A DNA stretch of 64,000 nt from Cucumibacter marinus DSM 18995. Its GTDB lineage: Bacteria; Pseudomonadota; Alphaproteobacteria; Rhizobiales; Devosiaceae. Every line of letters starts with the position of its first letter. The stretch's first letter is position 1. Location of the stretch: assembly GCF_000429865.1 (NCBI RefSeq), contig NZ_AUCR01000001.1, forward strand, positions 372,001 to 436,000. Reading direction: 5' to 3'. The notes under the pieces are model-generated. The model was not told the DNA's origin. It worked only from the letters and a program-made list of their open reading frames with translations, and did no database searches. The position numbers were made by a program, and so were the translations under genes. Below, in pieces: positions 1 through 8,590 of the stretch.

Positions 1-618
1 CGCATCCCCGAGCGTATGGATGAAGTCGCCAGGCTCGAGATCGGTGACCATCGCCATCATATGGGTCAACAAGGCGTAAGACGCGATGTTGAACGGCACG
101 CCGAGAAAGATGTCGGCGGAGCGCTGATAGAGCTGGCAGGAAAGCCGGCCATCGGCAACATAGAACTGGAACAGGCAGTGGCATGGCGGCAGCGCCATAT
201 TGTCGACTTCCGCCGGGTTCCAGGCCGACACGATGTGGCGACGGGAATCCGGATTGTTCCTCAGGCTGTCGACCACCTTGGCGATCTGGTCGATATGGCC
301 GCCGTCGGGCGCCGGCCAGGATCGCCACTGGGCGCCATAGACCGGCCCGAGGTCTCCGTTTTCATCGGCCCACTCATCCCAAATGGTCACGCCATTGGCC
401 CGCAGGTAGCCGATATTGGTGTCGCCTTTGAGGAACCAGAGGAGTTCGTGAATGATCGAGCGCAGGTGGAGCTTCTTGGTGGTGAGAAGCGGAAATCCCT
501 TTTGCAGGTCGAACCGCATCTGGTGGCCGAACACGGAGCGGGTGCCCGTGCCCGTCCTGTCGCTGCGATCAGTGCCGGTTTCAAGGACATGTTCGAGAAG
601 GTCGAGATATTGCTGCAT
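1..618 (-). CDS. thyA: Thymidylate synthase (3' end beyond window)
   Basis: Makes dTMP from dUMP using methylene-tetrahydrofolate in the cytoplasm. The 206 visible codons cover roughly the first four fifths of a family usually about 264 residues long, and the C-terminus lies off the left edge. The catalytic cysteine is residue 146 in the motif [11 protein letters not shown], the same number as in E. coli ThyA, and the folate/dUMP-binding stretches RTGTGT (21-26) and CQLYQRSAD are intact. The ATG at 618 was chosen because [11 protein letters not shown] is the usual family N-terminus; the longer ORFs over this region on the plus strand are antisense shadows. Transcribed leftwards, after the YHS-domain gene. 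Confidence 0.97.
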   Translation of the reverse strand, partial: MQQYLDLLEHVLETGTDRSDRTGTGTRSVFGHQMRFDLQKGFPLLTTKKLHLRSIIHELLWFLKGDTNIGYLRANGVTIWDEWADENGDLGPVYGAQWRSWPAPDGGHIDQIAKVVDSLRNNPDSRRHIVSAWNPAEVDNMALPPCHCLFQFYVADGRLSCQLYQRSADIFLGVPFNIASYALLTHMMAMVTDLEPGDFIHTLGDA

Positions 619-747
619 GGTGCCACCTGGCGCGGCGGGGACCGCGCCTTGAAAGGCCCGACATCAGGTCAGGCGGATCAGAATGCGGCCACTCTATACG
701 ATTCTGAACGCGCCGCCCCGGGTCAGGCCCGGAAATCAACGGAAACC

Positions 748-1023
748 TCAGGCGCCGTATCGCGACGGGTCGGTCAGGAACGCGGCCTTGTTGGCAGAAG
801 AGGCGAACCGCCATTGCAGCCCACCCAGAACGACCGTGAAGCGCCCTTCCCCCTTGATGCGCTGGCCGCGCGCCAGCGCGACCGCGTCGAGGCCGCCATG
901 AGCCTCCGCCGGCACAACGCCGGTAAAGCTTACGCCGGCGGCAAGCGCGGCGCTGGCCGATGGGGTTACGATCAAGACAAGAGCGAGCGCAGCCGCGCGC
1001 GCAAGAACGGCGGTGTGCCGCAT
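748..1023 (-). CDS. Exported YHS-domain-like small protein, degenerate
   Basis: A 91-residue protein starting with a signal peptide (about residues 1-29, ending ASAALA) followed by a compact domain that aligns with exported YHS-domain proteins: the second half (FTVVLGGLQWRFAS, AAFLTDPSRYG) is a good match. The first half is not: where the family has a GYDPVAYF-like segment this protein has GLDAVALA, so the conserved aromatic residues are lost. YHS domains are often linked to metal binding; whether this one can bind metal is doubtful. I chose the ATG at 1023 because AAGGA sits about 9 nt upstream of it; the ATG at 1032 lies directly on that site. Probably transcribed towards thyA, 129 bp away. 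Confidence 0.7.
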   Translation of the reverse strand: MRHTAVLARAAALALVLIVTPSASAALAAGVSFTGVVPAEAHGGLDAVALARGQRIKGEGRFTVVLGGLQWRFASSANKAAFLTDPSRYGA

Positions 1024-1209
1024 AGCGTTCATTCCTTCGCGATGTGTGAGGTCCCTGTTCCGGCGGGGCTCTTTGGTGGCGTTGCCTCAACAAAGCCCGT
1101 CCGGTTCGCGGAAAACCTGGTTCAAATTGCAGCTTTGGCTCCGTCCGACTGCGGAGTTCACAAGAGCCTACGGCTGCGGCGCTCCGGCAGTTTTGAGACA
1201 AATCAAAAC

Positions 1210-1230
1210 AACCCGGTGTCACGCCGGGTT
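1210..1230 (-). terminator. Rho-independent terminator after the DUF2853 gene
   Basis: A perfect 7-bp inverted repeat AACCCGG (1210-1216) / CCGGGTT (1224-1230), loop 7 nt, extended by A/T-rich flanks so that on the minus strand the stem is followed by TTGTTTTGATT. This would end the DUF2853 transcript. The rest of the gap 1024-1357 shows no convincing gene. Confidence 0.65.
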
Positions 1231-1357
1231 TTGCGCAACATGGCTAAGCAATGATTACCGCTGTTCAGCTGAGTTGAGGCGAAGGTGCTCTATGGCGAAG
1301 CATGAACACGAACCCGGCCATCCCTGAATGACATCCGGTCGCGAACCATGATCGGCC

Positions 1358-1675
1358 TCACGAAAAGACCGAGAGCCGATCGGCCCGTTTGGCGCAAAGG
1401 TAATAGAAGGTGAGCCGGCATTTCATACGGCGGTCGCGCATTTGCTGGGCCACCGAGCCGACAATGTCGTCGAGAGCACCGTTCGGCTCCTTCAACCCCA
1501 GCTTTTTCTTGAGAAAATTGCGTTTGACCAGTTCGAGTTCGGCAGCGCTCGATGCTGCCACATAGCGGGAATCCGGGCTGCGCAAGGCGATGCCGAGATA
1601 GCGCTCGAGGTTTTTGACGACCTTCTCATCCGCCAATTCGTCATATTGGCGCACCCGGGTCAGATATTTGTTCAT
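1358..1675 (-). CDS. DUF2853 family protein
   Basis: A 105-residue cytoplasmic protein matching the DUF2853 family over its whole length: an N-terminal helix MNKYLTRVRQYDELADEK, the central FLKKKLGL motif, and the C-terminal RMKCRLTFYYLCAKRA block. No catalytic residues are recognisable and the family has no known function. The open frame continues 45 codons upstream, but the ATG at 1675 fits the family start and has a G-rich site (GAGGGGGG) just upstream. It lies head to head with the tmRNA gene. Confidence 0.8.
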   Translation of the reverse strand: MNKYLTRVRQYDELADEKVVKNLERYLGIALRSPDSRYVAASSAAELELVKRNFLKKKLGLKEPNGALDDIVGSVAQQMRDRRMKCRLTFYYLCAKRADRLSVFS

Positions 1676-1791
1676 TGTGCCCCCCTCAGGCCCCCGGCCT
1701 CCCACCGGGGAAACCCGTATTCTGGGCAAATCCGCGCCAATTACAAGGTGCAGCGAATCGGGGATGGAACGCCGGTCGGCGAATTCGGCTT

Positions 1792-1820
1792 TTGCAATGG
1801 GCCGGGCCAATGCCTATATT
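1792..1820 (+). promoter_or_regulatory. Sigma-70-type promoter of ssrA
   Basis: TTGCAA (1792-1797), a 17-nt spacer, and TATATT (1815-1820). Transcription should begin near 1827, just where the acceptor piece of the permuted tmRNA is expected to begin. This near-consensus promoter suits an abundant stable RNA. Confidence 0.75.
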
Positions 1821-1826
1821 GGGTCT

Positions 1827-2150
1827 GCCGGCAACGGCTATGGCGATAAATCGCAGTCGCAATAAACTCATCGGACCCGGGGGCAGTACCCGGCGCCTCC
1901 ACCAAAACCTGGTTCCCGCCGAAAAGGATCGGGCCGCCAGCATGGGGGCGAAACAGGATCGACGAGAGTGTAAAGGGCTTGCTTTCGCTCGGCATGGTAC
2001 CACCGACATCGGGCCATCATGATAGTTGCAAATGACAACTACGCTGAGGCACGTCTCGCTGCGTAATGCGGTGCGACACCTCGAATTGAAGCCCTGATCT
2101 CCTAGCAGGGATTAGGCGGGGTTCGCAGGCACCTGGCAACAGAAGCCTGC
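1827..2150 (+). ncRNA. ssrA: tmRNA, circularly permuted two-piece form
   Basis: Rescues stalled ribosomes by adding a degradation tag. The gene is permuted: the acceptor piece comes first and ends in CCA at 1902-1904, with a T-arm CCGGG (1877-1881)/CCCGG (1889-1893) around a 7-nt loop. After an intervening segment (about 1905-1943), the coding piece starts at 1944 with GGGGGCG, which pairs with CGCCTCC (1894-1900). The third pair is G-U, the alanyl-tRNA synthetase identity element. The tag frame at 2028-2066 encodes ANDNYAEARLAA then TAA, the rhizobial tag. The 3' boundary is approximate: I placed it at the end of an inverted repeat GCAGGC (2125-2130)/GCCTGC (2145-2150). The 5' boundary is inferred from the promoter. 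Its adaptor gene sspB follows. Confidence 0.95.
2028..2066 (+). other. tmRNA tag-peptide reading frame
   Basis: The resume codon GCA (2028) opens a 12-codon frame ending in TAA (2064-2066). The encoded tag ANDNYAEARLAA ends in Leu-Ala-Ala, the ClpXP-recognised degron. With the alanine carried by tmRNA the added peptide would be 13 residues. Confidence 0.93.
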
Positions 2151-2303
2151 ACTTCATTTTCCCCGATTGATCTTACATTCTGTGCTTTCGACCATGCTGC
2201 GCGGCTTCGCGCCGCAGTTGGCGAACAGCCAGCTTGCATTCGGCTGCGTAAGGGTTTGATATGCAGCGCTAAGGATTCTCAAAACTTCGGACGGGCCCCT
2301 TTT

Positions 2304-2822
2304 ATGGCTGAAGACCTCATGCGCTACGATATTCTGACCCAGGACGCCTTGCGCGGAGTGGTTCGGAAGGTGCTCTCTGAGGTGTCGAAGACCGGTCTGC
2401 CCGGTGACCACCATTTCTTCATTTCCTTCGCCACGCGCGCGCCCGGTGTCCGGCTCTCGCAGCGCCTTCTGGAGGAATATGAGGACGAGATGACCATTGT
2501 TTTGCAGAACCAGTACTGGGACCTCAAGGTCACCGATACAGGGTTCGAGGTCGGGCTTTCCTTCGATGGCCAGCCGGAAATGCTCGCCATCCCGTTCTCC
2601 GCGGTCAAAGGCTTCTTCGACCCCTCGGTCCAGTTCGGGCTGCAGTTTGAAGTGCGCGATCTTGCCGGCAGGCCCGAAGGCGTCACCGACCTGCCCACCA
2701 CCGGCAATGACGATACGGGCGAAGTGACCCCGCTGCCGATCGATGAAGCCGGCGCAGGCGATGATGAAGCCGCCGAAGGCGACAAGGTCATCAGCCTCGA
2801 TTCCTTCCGCAAGAAGCCCTGA
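2304..2822 (+). CDS. sspB: SspB, ClpXP adaptor for tmRNA-tagged proteins
   Basis: Delivers tmRNA-tagged substrates to ClpXP. The 172-residue protein matches alphaproteobacterial SspB: N-terminal helix MAEDLMRYDILTQDALR, central beta domain (HHFFISFAT, RLLEEYEDEMTIVLQNQYW) forming the tag-binding groove, an acidic linker from about residue 130, and the C-terminal ClpX-docking motif VISLDSFRKK. The ATG at 2304 is the family start; the frame extends 16 codons upstream but has no support there. It begins about 150 bp after the tmRNA gene, so tag and adaptor are neighbours. The next gene starts 5 nt after its stop. Confidence 0.95.
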   Translation: MAEDLMRYDILTQDALRGVVRKVLSEVSKTGLPGDHHFFISFATRAPGVRLSQRLLEEYEDEMTIVLQNQYWDLKVTDTGFEVGLSFDGQPEMLAIPFSAVKGFFDPSVQFGLQFEVRDLAGRPEGVTDLPTTGNDDTGEVTPLPIDEAGAGDDEAAEGDKVISLDSFRKKP

Positions 2823-2826
2823 CCGG

Positions 2827-3039
2827 GTGCTGGAGAAGCGCTCCGTCTCCCTGAGTGGCCATCGCACATCGTTGGCGCTGGAGCCCGAATTCTGGGCGGT
2901 TCTCGAAGAAATGGCGGATGACCGCGATCTCAGCCTGGCCGCGCTTGTCGGCGAAATCGATGCCAAGCGCGACGATGCCAATCTCGCCTCCGCGCTCCGC
3001 GTGGCGGCGCTGGCGTGGAGCCGGAGCAACCCCGCCTAA
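2827..3039 (+). CDS. Ribbon-helix-helix domain protein (RHH_4 type)
   Basis: A 70-residue protein with the pattern of the RHH_4 family: a beta-strand RSVSLSGHRTSLALE, then helices EFWAVLEEMADDRDLSLAALVGEID and NLASALRVAAL. Such proteins are usually small DNA-binding dimers; no target is known. I chose the GTG at 2827, 4 nt after the sspB stop, because family members begin just before the KRS strand. The open frame also reaches back to an ATG at 2743 inside sspB, giving a 98-residue version with a low-complexity N-terminus. Likely cotranscribed with sspB. Confidence 0.75.
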   Translation: MLEKRSVSLSGHRTSLALEPEFWAVLEEMADDRDLSLAALVGEIDAKRDDANLASALRVAALAWSRSNPA

Positions 3040-3052
3040 AGCGCGGCTGCCG

Positions 3053-6000
3053 CTATTCGAAAAGCAGATCCGGGATCAGCAAGATGGGCGCTTCGTCCTG
3101 TTGCGTCCCCTGTCCCACATTGGCGGGCGGGGTTGGCCCTGAAGATTGCTGTTGTTGCTGCGCAGCTTGCTCGGCAGCCTGGCGTTCAGCCTCTTGTCTC
3201 GCAGCCTCTTGCCTCGCAGCCTCTTGTCTTGCAGCCTCCTGCCTCGCCGCCTCTTCTTCGGCAAGCCTTGCCTGACGCGCGGCCTCTTCCTCCAGCCGGC
3301 GCTGCTGCTCGGCTGCAAGCTCGCGCGACCGCTGCTCGGCCTCGTCGCGCAAACGTTCGAGTTCGTCCAGTTCGTCCTGCAGGGCGCGGACGCGGATCGC
3401 ATCGACCATGGTTGTGGTGTTGATCTCGGCTTCGGGTGCAGCCAGCGTGCCGCCGATCAGGGCCGCGACTTCTCCCGTCGTCGGCGTGATATAGCCGTTT
3501 CCGCCCAGGGGTCCGGTCGGGGTCATGGTCCAGGTGCCGTCGAGCTCGGTGGTTTCGAGATTGAGATCGCCACCACCCAGCAGCCGCACGCGCGGAGTCT
3601 CGGCGGCGACATTGGAGACCCTGAGGGCACCCGAAACAATCGAGAATGCCCCTTCGATGCCGCCGGCCTCGAGCGGCCCTTCCCTCAGGGCTGCCTCGAC
3701 GACACCGGTCAGGTCGTCAGGCGACAAGTCGGCGATATTGTCCATACCCGACAGCGCCACGAAGACGGCGGGGCTGAAACGTTCGATACTCAGTGAATCG
3801 ATCGAGAACCCGCCCTCGCCGCCGAGATTGTCGACGATTTCGTCGATGGTCGTGCCCGAGCCAGTGAACTGGCCGGAGGCAACAACATAACCGCCAAGGT
3901 TCTGGGCGGCGGCGGGCGGCAAAAGCGCATCGATATCGACCCCGTCCAGAGCAAAGCGCCCGGAAACCTGCTTGTCGGCCAGTGCGGAGGCGCAGCAAAG
4001 CCGGATATCGGCTTCCACTTCGCCTTCTCCCAACCCGCCGGTCAGGCCGCGAATGCGCCGTTCATTGGCATCCCACACCAGATCGAAGCCGACATCGGTG
4101 AGTACCGCGTTAGGCGCGACCGAGAGTTGGCCGACTGAAATCGTGATGCGCCCCTGGGTCGGTTCTTCGGCCGCACTCAGGTCGAGTGGACCGATCGGCC
4201 AGACTTCATCGCCCTGGAGCAGAGAAGCGCCTCCGGCGAGGTAGCCCGCCAGCGCGGCCACGCCTGTCTCGCCCAGGGTCACATTGCCTGAATAGTTTCG
4301 CGTGCCGTCCTGAGCGAAGACCGAGACGTCGCCCGACAGCGCCGTGTCGGCAAAACGGCCATTGAGCCCCGAGACGATGATTTCGCCGCCGCTGGTCAGG
4401 CGCAATTCGCCTTCTGCCTCCAAAGCGGGCATTGACGTGGCCGGCAGACCGAGCAACTGCGCGAATTGCCCCGGATCGTCGAGGGTCACGCTGGCCTGAC
4501 CCCGTCCGCTGAATTCAGGGAAGTTCGACATGATCACGCTGCCCTGATAGCGGGCGGTGTCCTGCCCTTGGGTGAAAGTGATCGTCGCTTCAAGGCTGTT
4601 TGTCGCGGTGCCATCGCTTTGCCAGCGCAGCTGCGCCCGTTCCTGCCCCGCCGGTGCGGTGGCGGCGACAACCGGGTCCACGGCGCCCAGCGCTGCAAGC
4701 AGGCTGTCTGGGCTCGGCCCATCCAGCACCACCGCGAGCCGCGAAGGACTGTCAAAAGTGCCAACAATGCCGTTCGACAGTGTCAGTTCAGCGGCCATGC
4801 TGACATCGGCCACCACGCCATCGAGAGAAAGCGACTGGCCGCCTTCCTCCGGTATCGTCAACGTGGCGTCGAGGCGCAAGGGGCGGTTCTTGTCGAGCCA
4901 GGCGGCCAGCACTTCGGCCTGCCCGAACTCGGGCAGAACAGAAAGCGCCGCATCGGTGTCGGCGGCGCCGGCAACATCGAGCTGCGCCTCGCCCTCAAAA
5001 CGCGGGTCAAGCAATGTCCCGTGCACGCTGCCATTTGCCCGCAGTTGCACGCCCGCCAGATCGCCAATCCGGAAGCGGTCGACATCGACGCCCACGGGAG
5101 ACCAGTCGAACGCCGCATCGAAGCTGGTGATCGGCTGACCTTCCCAGAACACGGTGTCGGCGGCCACGGTCAGCGAGCCCGCCGGGAAACTGGCAACGAA
5201 GGAACCGTCGCGCCGGATCTCCGGCAATAATGCACTCAGGAACCTGCTCTGTTCGGCATTGAGCGACCCTAGCGCAATCTCCGCCTCGGCAGCGGTCGAC
5301 ATGCCACGCAGGATTCGGGCGGAGAGGTCGATATCGGCGCCGGCGAGTGCAAACTTACCGTCTTCAAGGCGCACACCGCCATCGGTCACCCTCAGGTCTG
5401 CGTTGAAGCTGAAGGGTTCGCCGAACAACAGCGACTGGTCCGAGAACGGTCTCCAGAGCCGGGAAAGAACGTCGAGCCGATCTCCTTCGAGCCCTATTCG
5501 GCCCGCAAACCGGGTTTCGCTCTCCGGTTCCGCCGTTGCCCCGCTGAGGGTGAGCTGCGTGTCGCCATTGAGCCGTCCCGTCAATGTGCCGATTTGCCAG
5601 ACGTCCCCGTCAGTGGTCGCATCGAGCCGCAGATCCCTTAGCGCCATGCCGCGATAGTCGAGTTCGGCAACGTCCAGCCCCACCTCACCCGGCAACCCGA
5701 TATCGGGCAGCGCCGGCAGGCCGTCGAACAGCGACAGCACTTCGTATGGGTCGTCGGCGCTGACCTCTCGAACATCCTGTTGTTCCAGGGAAACAACACC
5801 GCCGGACACCACCGCCTGGAACCGGCGGTCGGCGCCAAGGGTAATATCCACCGCACCGGTGAGGCGGGTGCCGGGGCGGTTTTCGTCCGGCATCAGGGTG
5901 AAGGCCGAGATGAGCAGCCGTTCCGCGTCAGCCTCCACCGTGCCCTCGAGCACCGCGTCACCGCGCACGGCATCCGGGTCGCCAACCCGGGAGGGCCGCT

Positions 6001-6724
6001 GGCGATAGGTCAGATTGCCATTGTAAGCCGGGTGCCCTTCCGCCGTGCTCAACACACCGTCAGTCGACAGCGTAAAGGGCTGCTGGCCTGGCCGCAGGAT
6101 CATGCCGACGCGGATATCGCCGGCTTCATTCTGATCGGACGTGGTGATGTTGAAGCGGATTGGTTCGTCCCCGAACAGCGCTTCCCCTTGCGCCGTGAAT
6201 GGGCCACGCAGGGCCGCGATCTTGAGACTGGTCTCGATGCCGGAGAGCGACCAAACCTCTTCGGAGCGCGTGTCTTCGACATTAATCCGGCCACCGGAAA
6301 TGGTGGCGTCACTCACCGACACATTGGTCGCGCGCACTTCGCTGGCGAGCCGGATCGGCGCTGCGAGTGTACCGCCTTGCCCGATAGAGAGATTGAGAAC
6401 CGGGTCGATCACGCGCAGCTGGGTGACCTCGTAGCGGTCACGCAGGAATTCCATCAGGGCGAACTCAGCCTCAACCAGCTTGATCTCGGCGCTGGGCGAA
6501 TCGTCCGGGCCCAGAACCACGTCGTTGAGCACCAGTTGCGGCTGCGGCAGCAGGATGAATTCCATGTTGCCGCGAATGGTCACAGGTGCGCCGAGCGCCT
6601 CTTCGGCGATCTCCTCCATTCGCTCTCGATAGGGATTCCAGTCATAGAACCGCGGCACGAGGAACGCGGCGACAAGCAGGATGATGGCAAGGCCGCCGAT
6701 AACGATGAATAGCCGGTTGAGCAC
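3053..6724 (-). CDS. AsmA family protein (1223 aa)
   Basis: A very large envelope protein anchored by one N-terminal membrane helix (about residues 4-24, LFIVIGGLAIILLVAAF) followed by the AsmA signature RFYDWNPYRERMEEIAEEAL. The bulk is a long beta-rich repeat region typical of AsmA/TAM proteins, some of which form inter-membrane bridges for lipid transfer. The AsmA C-terminal domain lies at about 950-1090. Unusually, it is followed by a highly charged coiled coil (about 1125-1195, rich in E/R/A/Q with tandem QEAAR units) and a glutamine run. The start codon is GTG. Convergent with the RHH gene, 13 bp away. Exact function unknown. Confidence 0.9.
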   Translation of the reverse strand: MLNRLFIVIGGLAIILLVAAFLVPRFYDWNPYRERMEEIAEEALGAPVTIRGNMEFILLPQPQLVLNDVVLGPDDSPSAEIKLVEAEFALMEFLRDRYEVTQLRVIDPVLNLSIGQGGTLAAPIRLASEVRATNVSVSDATISGGRINVEDTRSEEVWSLSGIETSLKIAALRGPFTAQGEALFGDEPIRFNITTSDQNEAGDIRVGMILRPGQQPFTLSTDGVLSTAEGHPAYNGNLTYRQRPSRVGDPDAVRGDAVLEGTVEADAERLLISAFTLMPDENRPGTRLTGAVDITLGADRRFQAVVSGGVVSLEQQDVREVSADDPYEVLSLFDGLPALPDIGLPGEVGLDVAELDYRGMALRDLRLDATTDGDVWQIGTLTGRLNGDTQLTLSGATAEPESETRFAGRIGLEGDRLDVLSRLWRPFSDQSLLFGEPFSFNADLRVTDGGVRLEDGKFALAGADIDLSARILRGMSTAAEAEIALGSLNAEQSRFLSALLPEIRRDGSFVASFPAGSLTVAADTVFWEGQPITSFDAAFDWSPVGVDVDRFRIGDLAGVQLRANGSVHGTLLDPRFEGEAQLDVAGAADTDAALSVLPEFGQAEVLAAWLDKNRPLRLDATLTIPEEGGQSLSLDGVVADVSMAAELTLSNGIVGTFDSPSRLAVVLDGPSPDSLLAALGAVDPVVAATAPAGQERAQLRWQSDGTATNSLEATITFTQGQDTARYQGSVIMSNFPEFSGRGQASVTLDDPGQFAQLLGLPATSMPALEAEGELRLTSGGEIIVSGLNGRFADTALSGDVSVFAQDGTRNYSGNVTLGETGVAALAGYLAGGASLLQGDEVWPIGPLDLSAAEEPTQGRITISVGQLSVAPNAVLTDVGFDLVWDANERRIRGLTGGLGEGEVEADIRLCCASALADKQVSGRFALDGVDIDALLPPAAAQNLGGYVVASGQFTGSGTTIDEIVDNLGGEGGFSIDSLSIERFSPAVFVALSGMDNIADLSPDDLTGVVEAALREGPLEAGGIEGAFSIVSGALRVSNVAAETPRVRLLGGGDLNLETTELDGTWTMTPTGPLGGNGYITPTTGEVAALIGGTLAAPEAEINTTTMVDAIRVRALQDELDELERLRDEAEQRSRELAAEQQRRLEEEAARQARLAEEEAARQEAARQEAARQEAARQEAERQAAEQAAQQQQQSSGPTPPANVGQGTQQDEAPILLIPDLLFE
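3189..3248. repeat. 15-bp tandem repeat inside the AsmA gene
   Basis: Four tandem 15-bp units of the type GCCTCTTGYCTYGCA at 3189, 3204, 3219 and 3234, in frame with the AsmA gene and coding for a QEAAR pentapeptide repeat. Multiples of 3 keep the frame if copies are gained or lost. The last copy is the most diverged. Confidence 0.9.
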
Positions 6725-6927
6725 GTGTCTGGTTCAACGCGTTGGTAATCGTGTTGGGTGCAATGTACGCGAGAGCATGGGCCGCGTCACCACGCAGTAC
6801 GCCAGTGGCTTGAGCCGGCAGGGCTTTTGCACATTCAAGCGCACGGGCAAGCGGACGGGAACGGCTTTTCCTTGCGTTGCCGCGCCTCAGCGGCCTATCA
6901 CCGGGCCTGAACAGTGCAACAGAAGCA

Positions 6928-8586
6928 ATGAAAAAGACCCCGAAGGCGTTCCGTCGCCTCGCCTTCATCGCCACACGCTGGGTCCAGCCCAATGTCGACG
7001 CCTTTCTGAGCGCCGAAGCCCCCAAGCTGTGGTCGCTTGCGGTTTTCGCGGGCATCGCCGGCGGCCTCGTGGCCATCGCTTTCCGCACCGCGATCAGCTT
7101 CGTGCAGTTCCTCTGGATCGGCACCGGTGAAGAGAGTTTCGGCGCCGTCATCGCCACGCTGCCGCCCTGGGCAGTGGTTGCGGGCCCCACGGCGGGCGGC
7201 GTGGTGGTCGGGCTCATCCTGTTGCTCTGGCGGCCATCCGGGCGCGCCGGCGGGGTCGCCGACATCATCGAGGCCTGCTCGCATCAGAGCCTTTCCGATG
7301 TCAAACGCCTCAACCTCAAGGATGCCGCCATCGCCACCTCGATTTCGGCGATCACGCTCGGGTCCGGCGGTTCGGCAGGCCGTGAAGGCCCCGTCGTCTA
7401 TTTCGCCGGCGCGGTTTCGAAATCGCTGTTCCGCACCTTCTCGATGCCGCCTTCGGCCCGCCGGGTGATGCTGGCCTGCGGCGTGGCCGCGGCGATTTCA
7501 GCATCCTTCAACGCCCCGATTGCCGGTGTGCTGTTTGCCCATGAGGTGATCCTCGCGCATTTTGCCATGAGCGCTTTCGTGCCCGTGGTCATTGCTGCCG
7601 TGATGGGCGCGATCATGTCGCGGCTCTGGTTCGGGGAAGCGCCGGCCTTCGTCATTCCCGATTATCAGATCACCTCCTATCTCGAGATTCCCGCCTTCGC
7701 TTTGCTGGGTCTGACCTGTGCCGTTGTCGCCATCCTGTTCCAGGTTTCGCTGATCGGCACCGATTGGCTCGCCCGCTTCCTGCCGCTCAAGAACTGGGTC
7801 CGGCCCATGCTGGGCGGGCTGCTGGTGGGGCTGATCGCCCTCGCCTTCCCGCAGGTGCTCGGGGTTGGCTATGACGCAACCGACCAGGCGCTGTCCAACT
7901 CGCTCGGGCTGTGGACCATGTTGGCGCTGATCATCGCCAAGACAGCTGCGACCGCCATAACGCTCGGCTCACGCATGGGCGGCGGGGTGTTCTCGCCGGC
8001 CCTTTACATCGGGGCAATGACCGGTGGCGCCTTCGGGCTGATCGCCGCCTCGTTCTTCCCGGAACTGGCCTCGAGCGAAGGTCTTTACGCGCTGATCGGC
8101 ATGGGGGCGGTTGCCGCCGCAGTCCTTGGCGCACCGATCTCGACCGCGGTGATGATCTTCGAGCTGACCGGCGGTTTTGCCTTCTCGATGGCGCTTTTGT
8201 TCTCGGTCTCTATCGCCACCGGTCTTTCCCAGGCCATTATGGGCCGGTCCTATTTCCATTGGCAGCTCAATTCGCGCGGTATCATGCTTGGCGAAGGCCC
8301 GCACCGCCATTTCGCGCAGTATTTCCGAGTGCGCGATTTCATGACACCGCTGGCCGAAGGCGAAGAACCGACCCCGTTCGACATCGCCTCCGGCGAACCC
8401 TGGCTCAGACCCAACGACACGCTGGAGGCTGCCTTGCGCGCCTTTGATTCGTCAGGTTCGGACCGGCTGCCGGTGCTCGACGGCAAGCCGCATGAGCGCG
8501 TGCATGTCGGCTGGGCCAGTCACGTCAGGGCGCTGTCGAGCTTCAACAAGGCGCTGGTCGACAAGAGCCAGGAAGAGCACGTCTGA
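6928..8586 (+). CDS. ClC-family chloride channel/antiporter
   Basis: A 552-residue integral membrane protein of the ClC family, moving chloride across the inner membrane. The three selectivity motifs are visible: GSGGSAGREGP (with the gating glutamate of GREGP), GGGVFSPALYIGA, and a DIIEACSHQS-type region near the first. About ten membrane segments follow the family layout. The C-terminus (about 460-552) carries a short CBS-like region beginning VRDFMTPL, smaller than the usual pair. The ATG at 6928 was chosen over the frame start at 6877 because MKKTPKAFRRL fits the family; the ribosome-binding site is weak. It ends 4 bp from the convergent DUF1801 gene. Confidence 0.93.
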   Translation: MKKTPKAFRRLAFIATRWVQPNVDAFLSAEAPKLWSLAVFAGIAGGLVAIAFRTAISFVQFLWIGTGEESFGAVIATLPPWAVVAGPTAGGVVVGLILLLWRPSGRAGGVADIIEACSHQSLSDVKRLNLKDAAIATSISAITLGSGGSAGREGPVVYFAGAVSKSLFRTFSMPPSARRVMLACGVAAAISASFNAPIAGVLFAHEVILAHFAMSAFVPVVIAAVMGAIMSRLWFGEAPAFVIPDYQITSYLEIPAFALLGLTCAVVAILFQVSLIGTDWLARFLPLKNWVRPMLGGLLVGLIALAFPQVLGVGYDATDQALSNSLGLWTMLALIIAKTAATAITLGSRMGGGVFSPALYIGAMTGGAFGLIAASFFPELASSEGLYALIGMGAVAAAVLGAPISTAVMIFELTGGFAFSMALLFSVSIATGLSQAIMGRSYFHWQLNSRGIMLGEGPHRHFAQYFRVRDFMTPLAEGEEPTPFDIASGEPWLRPNDTLEAALRAFDSSGSDRLPVLDGKPHERVHVGWASHVRALSSFNKALVDKSQEEHV

Positions 8587-8590
8587 CCGG

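Noticed and set aside
16-1254. A 412-codon plus-strand frame over the left end
   Set aside because: It is antisense to thyA and the YHS gene; its protein has no family features and is typical of GC-rich shadow frames.
1292-1327. An 11-codon His-rich peptide MAKHEHEPGHP
   Set aside because: It has a reading frame and a GAAGG upstream but is too short to support without conservation data.
1358-1810. Long (150-residue) version of the DUF2853 protein
   Set aside because: The extra N-terminus has no family match, and 1675 has the ribosome-binding site; the extension would also run into the ssrA promoter.
3189-3248. Possible CRISPR or satellite array
   Set aside because: Units of 15 bp without spacers, in frame with a protein repeat; not a CRISPR array.
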